Shown: positions 1-6,623, counted from the stretch's first letter. The stretch: DNA of 12,421 nt from Ruminiclostridium sp. (GCA_017550775.1 JAFZOA010000518.1:1-12421); one strand, 5' to 3'. The notes: generated by a model not told the origin, from the letters alone. Translations and numbers: made by a program.

Positions 1-711
1 GACAGGTATTACGAGACCGGCTACTGCGAGCGCGAGGGGATAGCTCCGGACGGTTTCCGGGACGACCCGTTCCTGTACGGCAACAAGGTCAAAATGGATC
101 TGTTCGGGCGGTTCGGAGTTCTCGCTGCGGCGGGCGACCGGCACCTGGTCGAGTTCATGAACAATTCGTGGTACATAAAGAACAAGGCGGACGCGGAGAG
201 CTGGCTGTACCACCTGACGACCGTTGACTACCGCAGGAAGGACGGCGCGGCGAAGATCGCAAGCTCGCATCGGATAGCCGACGGCACCGAAAAGGTGGAG
301 GTCGCACGAAGCGACGAGGAGGCCGTGGAGCTCATGAAGGCTCTGCTCGGGCTGATACCGCCTAAAGTGTCCAACGCGAATACGGTGAATGTCGGACAGA
401 TGAGCGGACTTCCGCTCGGTTCGGTGGTGGAGACAAACTGCGTTTTCTCCCGGAACAGCCTGAAACCGATTGTCTCAAAGCCGCTCCCGGCAGATGTGAA
501 CGCGCTTGTGTTACGAAATGCGCTCAACATAGAGAACACCTACTACGGCATAAAGGCGCGCGACCTTGACCGGATATTCGAGGCGTTTATCAACCAGCCG
601 TTGTGCAGCGGACTTTCGCTTGCGGACGCGCGTGAGCTGTTCAATTCGATGACCGCAGCTACTGAGAGATATCTGAAGGACTACTACCCGACCATGAGGC
701 TCACAAAGTGA
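1..711 (+). CDS. Glycoside hydrolase family 4, C-terminal part; probable alpha-galacturonidase (LplD-like), 5' truncated
   Basis: The frame is open from the first base, so this is the last 236 residues of a gene that starts before the window; GH4 enzymes are usually about 430-480 residues. What is seen: a GDRHLVEF motif just after a RFGVLAAA stretch, typical of the C-terminal half of GH4, then NVGQMSGLPLGSVVET and SKPLPADVNALV, which resemble the LplD-type branch more than the maltose-phosphate or melibiose branches. GH4 enzymes cleave alpha-glycosides by an unusual NAD+ and Mn2+ dependent redox/elimination mechanism in the cytoplasm. The N-terminal Rossmann region and the Cys/His metal ligands lie outside the window and cannot be checked. 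Galacturonate genes downstream favour an alpha-galacturonidase releasing galacturonate from oligomers; an alpha-glucuronidase or other GH4 specificity is possible. Its TGA stop overlaps the GTG start of the next gene. Confidence 0.8.
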   Translation, partial: DRYYETGYCEREGIAPDGFRDDPFLYGNKVKMDLFGRFGVLAAAGDRHLVEFMNNSWYIKNKADAESWLYHLTTVDYRRKDGAAKIASSHRIADGTEKVEVARSDEEAVELMKALLGLIPPKVSNANTVNVGQMSGLPLGSVVETNCVFSRNSLKPIVSKPLPADVNALVLRNALNIENTYYGIKARDLDRIFEAFINQPLCSGLSLADARELFNSMTAATERYLKDYYPTMRLTK

Positions 712-1706
712 CAAACGCGTTTCTTTTCGCGGCGGAGTCGGTACTTCCGATAGTAATACTCATCGTCCTCGGGTATATCCTTAAACACACAGGACTGCTC
801 ACAAAGGAATTTCTCGATGTCGGCAACAAGCTTACCTTCCGGGTACTGCTCCCGGTGATGCTGTTCTGCAACGTATATAGCATCGACCGGCTCGGCGACA
901 TAAACATCGGCTTTGTGCTGTACGGGATAACGGCTGTCATCACGGTATTCCTGCTTGCGACGATCGTCTGCTGTATGTTCACAAAAGACGGCGGAAAACG
1001 CGGGGCGCTGATACAGGCGGTATTCCGGTCTAACTACGCTATCATCGGCATACCGCTCGCGGCATCGCTGTTCGGAGACAGGGGCGGCGCGGCGGCGGGA
1101 GTTATGTCGGCATTCTGCATACCGCTCTTCAACATACTTGCGGTGGTAACGCTGACGCTGTTCAACGGGGGTACCGAAAAACGCAGGCTCGATGTCCGGA
1201 AAATACTTCTCGGCATCGCGAAGAACCCGCTTATAATCGGAACGCTCGCGGGTCTGGCGGTGCTCGGTATACGGGAGATATTCGTGATGTGCGACATAAG
1301 CTTCCGGCTCAGCGATATAACGATAATTTATAAGCCGCTCGAAAGCGTAAAGTCGATATGCACGCCCTTTGCACTTATCGTGCTTGGCGGGAAATTCGAG
1401 TTTTCAAGCGTGCCGAAGCTCAGAAGAGAGATCGTCTTCGGGACCTTCGTAAGGACGGTCGCCGTTCCGGTGCTCGGACTTACGGTAGCGTTCCTGCTCC
1501 GGAATGTCCTTAATCTTTCGGGGGAGCATTTTGCTGCATATGTAGGTGTGTTCGCGACCCCGGCGGCGGTGTCCTCCGCTATCATGGCAAAGGAGATGGA
1601 AGCCGATGATGAGCTTGCCGGACAGCTTGTTGTATGGACGAGCATTGTCAGCACTTTCACAATATTCATCTATGTGACAACGCTTGTCGGATTGGGTATT
1701 TTTTAA
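708..1706 (+). CDS. AEC-family (auxin efflux carrier-like) membrane transporter
   Basis: This is a 332-residue, strongly hydrophobic protein with about ten predicted membrane segments. The first is near residues 7-27 (ESVLPIVILIVLGYILK) and the last covers the C-terminus. The pattern of two five-helix halves and the RSNYAIIGIPLA segment in the first half fit the AEC/PF03547 family, known for transport of small organic acids such as malate or malonate. The start is GTG at 708, which overlaps the preceding TGA (GTGA), and GAGG at 696-699 lies 8 bases upstream. Translation is therefore probably coupled to the GH4 gene. The substrate cannot be read from sequence. Context suggests a uronic acid, an oligouronide product or an organic-acid end product, in either direction. 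The family call is firm; the substrate is a guess. Confidence 0.85.
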   Translation: MTNAFLFAAESVLPIVILIVLGYILKHTGLLTKEFLDVGNKLTFRVLLPVMLFCNVYSIDRLGDINIGFVLYGITAVITVFLLATIVCCMFTKDGGKRGALIQAVFRSNYAIIGIPLAASLFGDRGGAAAGVMSAFCIPLFNILAVVTLTLFNGGTEKRRLDVRKILLGIAKNPLIIGTLAGLAVLGIREIFVMCDISFRLSDITIIYKPLESVKSICTPFALIVLGGKFEFSSVPKLRREIVFGTFVRTVAVPVLGLTVAFLLRNVLNLSGEHFAAYVGVFATPAAVSSAIMAKEMEADDELAGQLVVWTSIVSTFTIFIYVTTLVGLGIF

Positions 1707-1744
1707 CACAGTTTATCCGTTTTGTCCATAAAACATTACGGTTT

Positions 1745-1758
1745 TGTTATCGCTTTTA
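1745..1758 (+). promoter_or_regulatory. cre-like catabolite control (CcpA) site
   Basis: TGTTATCGCTTTTA matches the published Bacillus cre consensus TGWNANCGNTNWCA at every fixed position except one (T instead of C at 1757). It lies about 90 bases before the kduD start and just upstream of the weak promoter candidate at 1766-1794. CcpA repression of a uronate operon in a Firmicute would be expected, but a single one-mismatch match in an AT-rich gap can occur by chance. Confidence 0.35.
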
Positions 1759-1765
1759 TAAGGGT

Positions 1766-1794
1766 TTGGATTTACAATAAATACAGGCAATAAT
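1766..1794 (+). promoter_or_regulatory. Weak sigma-A-type promoter candidate for the kduD operon
   Basis: TTGGAT (1766-1771) and AATAAT (1789-1794) are separated by 17 bases. The -10 has one mismatch to TATAAT and the -35 keeps only the TTG of TTGACA. Transcription would start near 1800, placing the inverted repeat at 1802-1825 at the very 5' end of the message. TACAAT at 1773-1778 is an alternative -10 without a convincing -35. This 142-base gap is the longest gap in the cluster not explained by an insertion, so a promoter here is likely even if the exact boxes are wrong. Confidence 0.25.
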
Positions 1795-1801
1795 TCCGAT
1801 A

Positions 1802-1825
1802 TCTGTCCGGTAAGCGACGGACAGA
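1802..1825. promoter_or_regulatory. Perfect 8-bp inverted repeat before kduD (operator or leader hairpin)
   Basis: TCTGTCCG (1802-1809) and CGGACAGA (1818-1825) are exact reverse complements with an 8-base spacer. The repeat ends 10 bases before the kduD ribosome site (GGAGG, 1836-1840). It has no T-run after it, so it is not a terminator. Its position just downstream of the likely promoter would suit a repressor operator, for example of a uronate-sensing GntR or LacI/KdgR-type regulator, or a 5' mRNA hairpin. No regulator gene is present in the window. Confidence 0.4.
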
Positions 1826-1848
1826 AAACAACAATGGAGGTAGTTCAA

Positions 1849-2604
1849 ATGGTTCTTGATATGTTCAGTTTAAGCGGCAAGGTCGCTGTCGTAACCGGAA
1901 GCAACACCGGTCTCGGACAGGGCATCTCGAAAGCGTTCGTGGAAGCGGGAGCAAAGGTGCTCGGCGTTTCGAGATCACCGAGCGACGATACGCAGAAGAT
2001 GCTCGGCGAGGAGAATTTTTCGTACATAACCGCCGATCTTTCCTCTCTCGATCCGATAGACTCCATTATTAATACGGCTGTGGAGAAGTACGGACGGCTC
2101 GATATCCTCGTGAACAACGCCGGCATCATCAAGCGCGAGGACAGCATAGATTTCTCGGTAGAGAACTGGGACATCGTAATGAACACCAACTGCCGCACAC
2201 TCTTCTTCCTCTCACAGGCGGCGGCAAGACAGTTCAGAAAGCAGAACAGCGGCGGCAAGATCATCTCCGTAGCAAGTATGCTCTCCTACCAGGGCGGCAT
2301 CCGTGTTCCGAGCTACACCGCGAGTAAATCCGCAGTCAAGGGCATCACGATGACCATGGCGAACGAATGGGCAAAGTACGGCATCAACGTAAACGCTATC
2401 GCACCCGGATACATGGCTACAAACAATACCGAGGCTCTGCGCAATGACGCGGACAGAAGCGCGGCTATACTTGAGAGAATACCCGCGGGCAGGTGGGGAA
2501 CTCCCGACGACCTCATGGGCGCGGCTGTATTCCTTGCGTCCTCCGCGAGCGACTATGTGAACGGCTTCACGCTTGCAGTTGACGGCGGCTGGCTGGCACG
2601 CTGA
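1849..2604 (+). CDS. kduD: 2-dehydro-3-deoxy-D-gluconate 5-dehydrogenase (KduD), SDR family
   Basis: Reduces 2,5-diketo-3-deoxygluconate (from KduI) to KDG with NAD(P)H in the cytoplasm. The 251-residue classical SDR shows TGSNTGLG (16-23, cofactor binding), NNAG (89-92), Ser143 and the Y156-TAS-K160 catalytic pair. The C-terminal half contains NAIAPGYMATNNTEALR and ends VDGGWLAR, which are hallmarks of KduD rather than of generic gluconate dehydrogenases. Start choice: the frame also has an ATG at 1834, but its G begins the GGAGG ribosome site (1836-1840). ATG 1849 sits 8 bases after that site and gives the expected MVLDMFSLSGKVAVVTG N-terminus. The aldolase gene follows after 37 bases. This is probably the first gene of the main operon. 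The family call is firm; the NADH/NADPH preference is not visible. Confidence 0.93.
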   Translation: MVLDMFSLSGKVAVVTGSNTGLGQGISKAFVEAGAKVLGVSRSPSDDTQKMLGEENFSYITADLSSLDPIDSIINTAVEKYGRLDILVNNAGIIKREDSIDFSVENWDIVMNTNCRTLFFLSQAAARQFRKQNSGGKIISVASMLSYQGGIRVPSYTASKSAVKGITMTMANEWAKYGINVNAIAPGYMATNNTEALRNDADRSAAILERIPAGRWGTPDDLMGAAVFLASSASDYVNGFTLAVDGGWLAR

Positions 2605-2641
2605 TTGATGATATACGCAAATTCAGGAGGGTAATACATAA

Positions 2642-3613
2642 ATGGACAACACAAAATTTCTCGAACAGCTTGAATGTACCGGTATAGTTCCGGTCATCAA
2701 GCTTGAAAACACCGCCGACGCGGTAAATCTTGCAAAAGCGCTCTACGACGGCGGCATTCGCTGCGCAGAGGTAACGTTCCGTGCGGAGGGCGCGGATAAG
2801 GTGATCTCGGACATGGTGAAGGCGTACCCGGATATGCTGGTGGGCGCAGGCACCGTCCTCACCACAGAACAGTGCGACAGAGCGATCGAGGCCGGCGCGA
2901 AGTTCTGCGTGGCACCCGGACTCAACCCGAAGGTAGTCGAGCACTGCCTTAACAAGGGCGTTCCCTTCACTCCCGGCGTTGCCAACGGCTCACAGATCGA
3001 GCAGGCAATGGAGCTCGGGCTTGACTTCGTGAAGTTCTTCCCCGCGGAGCAGGCGGGCGGTCTTCCGTACATCAAGGCGATATCCGCCCCGTACTCCTCA
3101 ATGAAGTTCATGCCCACCGGCGGCGTAAACGAGAACAACCTGAACACTTACCTTGCGTTCAAGAAGATCGTCTGCTGCGGCGGAAGCTGGATAGTTCCCG
3201 ACAAGCTCGTCAAGGCGGGCAAGTGGGATGAGATCACCGCGCTCTGCCGTTCGGCGGTCAACAAGATGCTCGGATTCTCGGTAGCCCACATCGGTATCAA
3301 CTGCGAGAACGAGAACGAGGCTATGGACGTGTCCGGAAGCTTCGCAAAAATGTTCGGCTGGGAGCAGAAGATCGGAAACAGCAGTATCTTCTCCGACTCT
3401 CTGATCGAGTGCATGAAGTCGCCGTTCAAGGGCGCAAAGGGTCATATCGCAGTGTCCTGCAACAGCGTCCGCAGAGCGGTATATCAGCTCGGCAATCAGG
3501 GCGTTGAGTTCGATATGTCCACCGCAAAGTATGACGCGGACGGAAGACTCACGGTGGTATATCTGAAGAACGAGTTCGGCGGTTTCGCGGTACATCTTAC
3601 CGAGAAGAAGTGA
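2642..3613 (+). CDS. eda: KDPG/KHG aldolase (Eda) fused to a C-terminal VOC (glyoxalase-like) domain
   Basis: The N-terminal part (about residues 1-208) is a class I KDPG aldolase, which splits 2-keto-3-deoxy-6-phosphogluconate into pyruvate and glyceraldehyde-3-phosphate. Seen: EVTFR (E43, R47), VGAGTV (68-73), the Schiff-base lysine K131 in KFFPAE, PTGG (158-161) and GGSWIVP (180-186), each equivalent to an E. coli Eda motif. E. coli Eda is about 213 residues; here about 115 more follow. Residues 213-323 look like a VOC domain: HIGIN (216-220), then GHIAVSCNS (267-275), aligning with E. coli glyoxalase I GHIALSVDN. H216, E256, H268 and H318 fall where GlxI has H5, E56, H74 and E122. AGGAGG (2625-2630) lies 11 bases before the ATG. 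The role of the second domain is unknown. A single frame without interruption argues against an assembly fusion. Confidence 0.93.
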   Translation: MDNTKFLEQLECTGIVPVIKLENTADAVNLAKALYDGGIRCAEVTFRAEGADKVISDMVKAYPDMLVGAGTVLTTEQCDRAIEAGAKFCVAPGLNPKVVEHCLNKGVPFTPGVANGSQIEQAMELGLDFVKFFPAEQAGGLPYIKAISAPYSSMKFMPTGGVNENNLNTYLAFKKIVCCGGSWIVPDKLVKAGKWDEITALCRSAVNKMLGFSVAHIGINCENENEAMDVSGSFAKMFGWEQKIGNSSIFSDSLIECMKSPFKGAKGHIAVSCNSVRRAVYQLGNQGVEFDMSTAKYDADGRLTVVYLKNEFGGFAVHLTEKK

Positions 3614-3640
3614 CAAGAAACGCAAATTTTGAAAATAAAC

Positions 3641-3654
3641 GGAAATAGTTTTTA
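3641..3654 (+). repeat. 14-bp direct repeat, left copy (possible target-site duplication)
   Basis: GGAAATAGTTTTTA here is identical to 3807-3820. The two copies abut exactly the two ends of the inverted-repeat-bounded element at 3655-3806, as a target-site duplication would. Confidence 0.6.
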
Positions 3655-3806
3655 GGCGATCGTAAAAGTCAAAGCGTATCTTTCTCCGCCGGAGGCGGGG
3701 AGGGATACAAAAATAAAACTTTTATATCTTAAAAAAGTGAAGAAAGCTTCAGATTTTATGTAAAAGTTCTTTATCCAAAGGCTTTTCAGAGTTTTACGAT
3801 CGGCCG
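3655..3806. mobile_element. MITE-like 152-bp non-coding element in the eda-kdgK gap
   Basis: The element is bounded by terminal inverted repeats: CGATCGTAAAA (3657-3667) and its exact reverse complement TTTTACGATCG (3792-3802), with weaker complementarity continuing inward (GTCAAAGC against CTCTGAAAAGC). It is flanked directly by identical 14-base copies (3641-3654, 3807-3820). Inside is a hairpin at 3676-3708 and an AT-rich stretch; no convincing gene is present. Removing the element plus one repeat copy leaves a 57-base aldolase-kdgK gap with an intact ribosome site, like other gaps in this operon. That is the pattern of a small non-autonomous insertion. A 14-bp duplication is long for most families, so an unrelated repeat-bounded RNA structure is an alternative. 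No known family was recognised. Confidence 0.55.
3676..3708 (+). other. Strong 15-bp hairpin inside the MITE-like element
   Basis: GTATCTTTCTCCGCC (3676-3690) pairs along its whole length with GGCGGGGAGGGATAC (3694-3708), counting G-U pairs, around a GGA loop; CCGCC/GGCGG and GTATC/GATAC are perfect. The bases after it are AAAAATAAAAC, so it is not a forward Rho-independent terminator. The G-U pairs form only in RNA transcribed from the + strand, which suggests that strand is the structured transcript. It could affect stability or translation of the kdgK part of the message. Confidence 0.5.
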
Positions 3807-3820
3807 GGAAATAGTTTTTA
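3807..3820 (+). repeat. 14-bp direct repeat, right copy (possible target-site duplication)
   Basis: GGAAATAGTTTTTA is identical to 3641-3654. This copy runs straight into the kdgK ribosome site (AAGGAG, 3822-3827), so it is probably part of the original leader of kdgK. Confidence 0.6.
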
Positions 3821-3836
3821 TAAGGAGAAAAACAAA

Positions 3837-4868
3837 ATGTCAAAGATAGTAACAATGGGCGAGATCATGCTCAGACTTTCCACACCCAACAACGAAAAAT
3901 TCATTCAGGCTGATGAGTTCGATATCAACTACGGCGGCGGCGAAGCGAATGTAGCCGTATCCCTCGCAAACTACGGCCATGACGCAGAGTTCGTTACCGC
4001 CGTACCGGACAACCCGATCGGTATGTGCGCGATAGCTGCGCTCCGCAAGTACGGGGTCGAGACAAAGCACATCGCAAAGTGCGGCGAGAGACTCGGTATC
4101 TACTTCCTGGAAACCGGCGCTTCGATGAGGGCTTCCAACGTAGTTTACGACAGAGCTCATTCCTCGATAGCCACCGCAGACGCGTCAAAGTTCAACTTCG
4201 ACGAGATCTTCGAGGGCGCGGACTGGTTCCACTTCACCGGTATAACTCCCGCTATCTCCGACCTTGCCGCGGAAGTGACCGAGGAAGCGCTGAAAGCTGC
4301 CAAGAAGCATAATGTGACCGTGTCCTGCGACCTTAACTTCCGCAAGAAGCTGTGGTCGTCGGAAAAGGCGCAGAAGATAATGACCAACCTCATGAAGTAT
4401 GTCGATGTATGTATCGGCAACGAGGAGGACGCAGAGAAGGTGCTCGGCTTCAAGCCCGGCAACACCGACGTTACCAAGGGCGACCTCGAACTTGCGGGCT
4501 ATGTTGACATCTTCGGCAGAATGATCGACCAGTTCGGCTTCAAATATGTGATCTCCTCGCTGCGTGAGAGCCATTCCGCGTCGAACAACGACTGGTCGGC
4601 GTGCATCATGGACGGTAAGACCAAGGAGTTCTACCACTCCAGAAAGTACAACATCAACCCGATCGTTGACCGTGTAGGCGGCGGTGACTCCTTCGCCGGC
4701 GGACTTATCTGCGGTCTGTGCGACGGTAAGGATTTCAAGGCGGCGCTGGAATTTGCTGTGGCGGCTTCCGCACTCAAGCACACTATCCCCGGCGACTTCA
4801 ACCTTGTTACCCGCGCGGACGTTGAGACCCTCGCAGGCGGCGACGCTTCCGGACGCGTACAGCGTTAA
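3837..4868 (+). CDS. kdgK: 2-keto-3-deoxygluconate kinase (KdgK), PfkB family
   Basis: Phosphorylates KDG with ATP to KDPG, the substrate of the aldolase encoded just upstream; this is the point where both uronate branches join. The 343-residue protein has the ribokinase/PfkB fold signatures: GEIMLRLS near the N-terminus, the sugar-binding GGGEANVAVSLA (33-44), CDLNFRKKLW (164-173, DxNxR type), and the C-terminal DRVGGGDSFAGGL (278-290), where D284 is the expected catalytic base and GGGD the anion hole. These fit KDG kinase rather than fructokinase, and context agrees. AAGGAG (3822-3827) is 9 bases before the ATG. The leader appears altered by the 152-bp insertion upstream. The sequence is complete, with no frameshift. 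The tail after about residue 332 (GGDASGRVQR) is weakly conserved in appearance. The next gene starts 9 bases later. Confidence 0.93.
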   Translation: MSKIVTMGEIMLRLSTPNNEKFIQADEFDINYGGGEANVAVSLANYGHDAEFVTAVPDNPIGMCAIAALRKYGVETKHIAKCGERLGIYFLETGASMRASNVVYDRAHSSIATADASKFNFDEIFEGADWFHFTGITPAISDLAAEVTEEALKAAKKHNVTVSCDLNFRKKLWSSEKAQKIMTNLMKYVDVCIGNEEDAEKVLGFKPGNTDVTKGDLELAGYVDIFGRMIDQFGFKYVISSLRESHSASNNDWSACIMDGKTKEFYHSRKYNINPIVDRVGGGDSFAGGLICGLCDGKDFKAALEFAVAASALKHTIPGDFNLVTRADVETLAGGDASGRVQR

Positions 4869-4877
4869 GGCACGATG

Positions 4878-5711
4878 ATGAAGCTTTTTATCCGCGCTCA
4901 TGACCTCGGAGTCAGGGGCGAGGAGAATATTGTCCGCCGGCTTGACGAGCTGGGACTTGAAGGCGTTCAGCTCGTGACCTATAAATGTCTCGACGGGATA
5001 GCTTATGCTCCCGGCTCACTCACCCGCGAACGGGCGGAGCAGCTGAGAAAGGCGTTTGAAGCCGCGGAGAAGACAGTGCCGCTCATCGGCGCGTACTTCA
5101 ACCCCGTTCACCCTGACGAGGGCAAGATCCGCAACGGCATCGCGGTGTTCAGGGATCACCTCGCGCTCGCGAAGGAGCTCGGCTGCGACATCGTCGGCTC
5201 CGAGACCGGCTCCTACAACGGCGACAAGTGGACGTATCACCCTCAGAACCGCACGGACGAGGCTGTGGAGCGCGTGGTGCGCACCTTCGCCGATCTCGCG
5301 GGATATGCGCAGAGCTGCGGCGTGAACATAGGCATGGAGGGCGCATTCGGACACGTCTGCTGGAATGTGAAGACGCTGGAGCGCGCGGTAAAGACGATAG
5401 GCGCGGACAATATCAGGATCATATTCGACCTGTACAACTACCTTGACCGGTCGAACATAGATAAGATGTACGATATCCTTGAAGAAGGCTTGCAGACCTT
5501 CGGTGACAGGATATGCGTATTCCACATCAAGGACTGCACGATAAGCGAGGACGGCTCGCTGAAACAGTGCGGAGTCGGGAAGGGCATCTTCGACTATTAT
5601 CGGATACTTTCGGAGATAAAGAAGGTATGCCCCGACGCGAACCTTGTATTCGAGGGTACGACCGGCGAGGATATAGCACCCGCCGTCGCGCACCTCAGAG
5701 AACGTATGTAA
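4878..5711 (+). CDS. TIM-barrel sugar isomerase/epimerase-like protein (xylose isomerase-like), function unknown
   Basis: A 277-residue protein of the AP endonuclease 2/xylose isomerase-like TIM-barrel superfamily (PF01261 type). With numbering from ATG 4878, the expected metal tetrad can be picked out: E154 (GMEGAFGH), D184 (FDLYNYL), H216 (FHIKD) and E259 (VFEGTTGED). GVGKGIFDY (232-240) is the usual loop of this group. Members isomerise or epimerise keto-sugars or hydrolyse related compounds; the exact reaction cannot be read here. It lies between kdgK and kduI, 9 bases from the first and 13 from the second, so it should act on a uronate or keto-deoxy sugar intermediate, for example a tagaturonate or diketo-deoxygluconate epimerisation; this is inference. 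Start: ATG 4875 and 4878 are consecutive. AAGG (4867-4870) is 7 bases from 4878 and only 4 from 4875, so 4878 is preferred. Confidence 0.8.
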   Translation: MKLFIRAHDLGVRGEENIVRRLDELGLEGVQLVTYKCLDGIAYAPGSLTRERAEQLRKAFEAAEKTVPLIGAYFNPVHPDEGKIRNGIAVFRDHLALAKELGCDIVGSETGSYNGDKWTYHPQNRTDEAVERVVRTFADLAGYAQSCGVNIGMEGAFGHVCWNVKTLERAVKTIGADNIRIIFDLYNYLDRSNIDKMYDILEEGLQTFGDRICVFHIKDCTISEDGSLKQCGVGKGIFDYYRILSEIKKVCPDANLVFEGTTGEDIAPAVAHLRERM

Positions 5712-5724
5712 TAAGGAGTTTACC

Positions 5725-6561
5725 ATGACATTAGACATAAGATACAGCAATCACCCCGATGATTCAAAATACTACGACACCGAAAAGCTTCGTAAGAACT
5801 ACCTTATCGAGAAGGTCTTCGTTCAGGACGATATAGCTCTCACCTACTCGCATCAGGACAGAATGATAGCGGGCGGAGCAATGCCGGTGAACACCGAGCT
5901 CAGACTCGGAAGCACCAAGGAGCTCGGAACGGATTACTTCCTTGAAAGACGCGAAATGGGCATCATCAACGTCGGCGGAAAGGGTACGGTTGTGCTTGAC
6001 GGCACAGAGTACGTTCTCGACTACAAGGACGGCCTTTACATCGGAATGGGGACAAAGGAGATAGCTTTCCGCTCGGACAGCGCTTCCGCTCCCGCAAAGT
6101 TCTACATCAATTCCAGCCCCGCGCACAAGACCTATCCCACCGTGTACATCACCAAGGACAAGGCTAACCACAGACCCCTCGGAAGCAATGAGAACATGAA
6201 CAAGCGCGTGGTAAACCAGTATATCCACCCGGCGGTATGTGAGTCCTGCTCGCTCCAGATGGGCATGACCGAGCTTGACAAGTGCAACTCCTGGAACACG
6301 ATGCCCTCTCACACGCACGAGAGAAGAATGGAAGTGTACTTCTACTTCGAGCTCGAAGGCGACAACGTGGTATTCCACTTCATGGGTCAGCCGCAGGAGA
6401 CCCGCCATATAATCATGCACAACGAGCAGGCGGTCATCAGCCCGAGCTGGTCTATCCACAGCGGCACCGCTACCAGCAACTATACCTTTCTCTGGGGTAT
6501 GTGCGGCGAAAACCAGACCTACGACGATATGGACAATATCGGCAATCTTGATCTTAAGTAA
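5725..6561 (+). CDS. kduI: 5-dehydro-4-deoxy-D-glucuronate isomerase (KduI)
   Basis: Converts 5-keto-4-deoxyuronate, formed from the unsaturated sugar released by pectate lyases and unsaturated uronyl hydrolases, to 2,5-diketo-3-deoxygluconate, which KduD then reduces. The 278-residue length matches E. coli KduI (278). The cupin zinc site is intact and at the same residue numbers as in E. coli: H196 and H198 (SHTHERRMEVYFYF), E203, and H245 (SWSIHSG). The N-terminal RYSNHPDDSKYYDTEKLR is also characteristic. AAGGAG at 5713-5718 lies 6 bases before the ATG. It shows that the organism uses unsaturated uronates as well as galacturonate. The identification is firm. Confidence 0.96.
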   Translation: MTLDIRYSNHPDDSKYYDTEKLRKNYLIEKVFVQDDIALTYSHQDRMIAGGAMPVNTELRLGSTKELGTDYFLERREMGIINVGGKGTVVLDGTEYVLDYKDGLYIGMGTKEIAFRSDSASAPAKFYINSSPAHKTYPTVYITKDKANHRPLGSNENMNKRVVNQYIHPAVCESCSLQMGMTELDKCNSWNTMPSHTHERRMEVYFYFELEGDNVVFHFMGQPQETRHIIMHNEQAVISPSWSIHSGTATSNYTFLWGMCGENQTYDDMDNIGNLDLK

Positions 6562-6623
6562 TACTGTTTCTTCCTTCCGGATAACGGAATAAAAAATACT
6601 CTTTGAAAGGTGTGGGCAGCGTT

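Noticed and set aside
94..711. Treating ATG 94 as the true start of the GH4 gene
   Set aside because: The frame is open to base 1, and the residues before ATG 94 (ending FLYGNKVK) read as continuous GH4-like protein; a 205-residue protein would be less than half a GH4 enzyme.
1717..1748. Possible Rho-independent terminator after the AEC gene (CCGTTTT / AAAAC...CGG followed by TTTTGTT)
   Set aside because: The stem is AT-rich with a 4-5 base bulge and the T-run is interrupted; it is too weak to call.
1834..1848. Earlier ATG for kduD (1834)
   Set aside because: Its G is part of the GGAGG ribosome site that serves ATG 1849, and the extra five residues are not part of the KduD N-terminus.
3652..3855. 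67-codon minus-strand frame spanning the MITE-like element
   Set aside because: It begins inside the start of kdgK, runs through the hairpin and inverted repeats, and has no convincing ribosome site or family motif. It is more likely a chance frame in a structured repeat.
6575..6589. Small inverted repeat TTCCG-GATAA-CGGAA between kduI and the ATPase gene
   Set aside because: Only 5 bp long, followed by an A-run rather than a T-run on the coding strand. A chance match is likely, and a terminator here would cut the operon.
6603..6623. TTG start for the ABC ATPase
   Set aside because: It overlaps the likely ribosome site and adds seven residues before the conserved MAYLTLRGINKIYP start.
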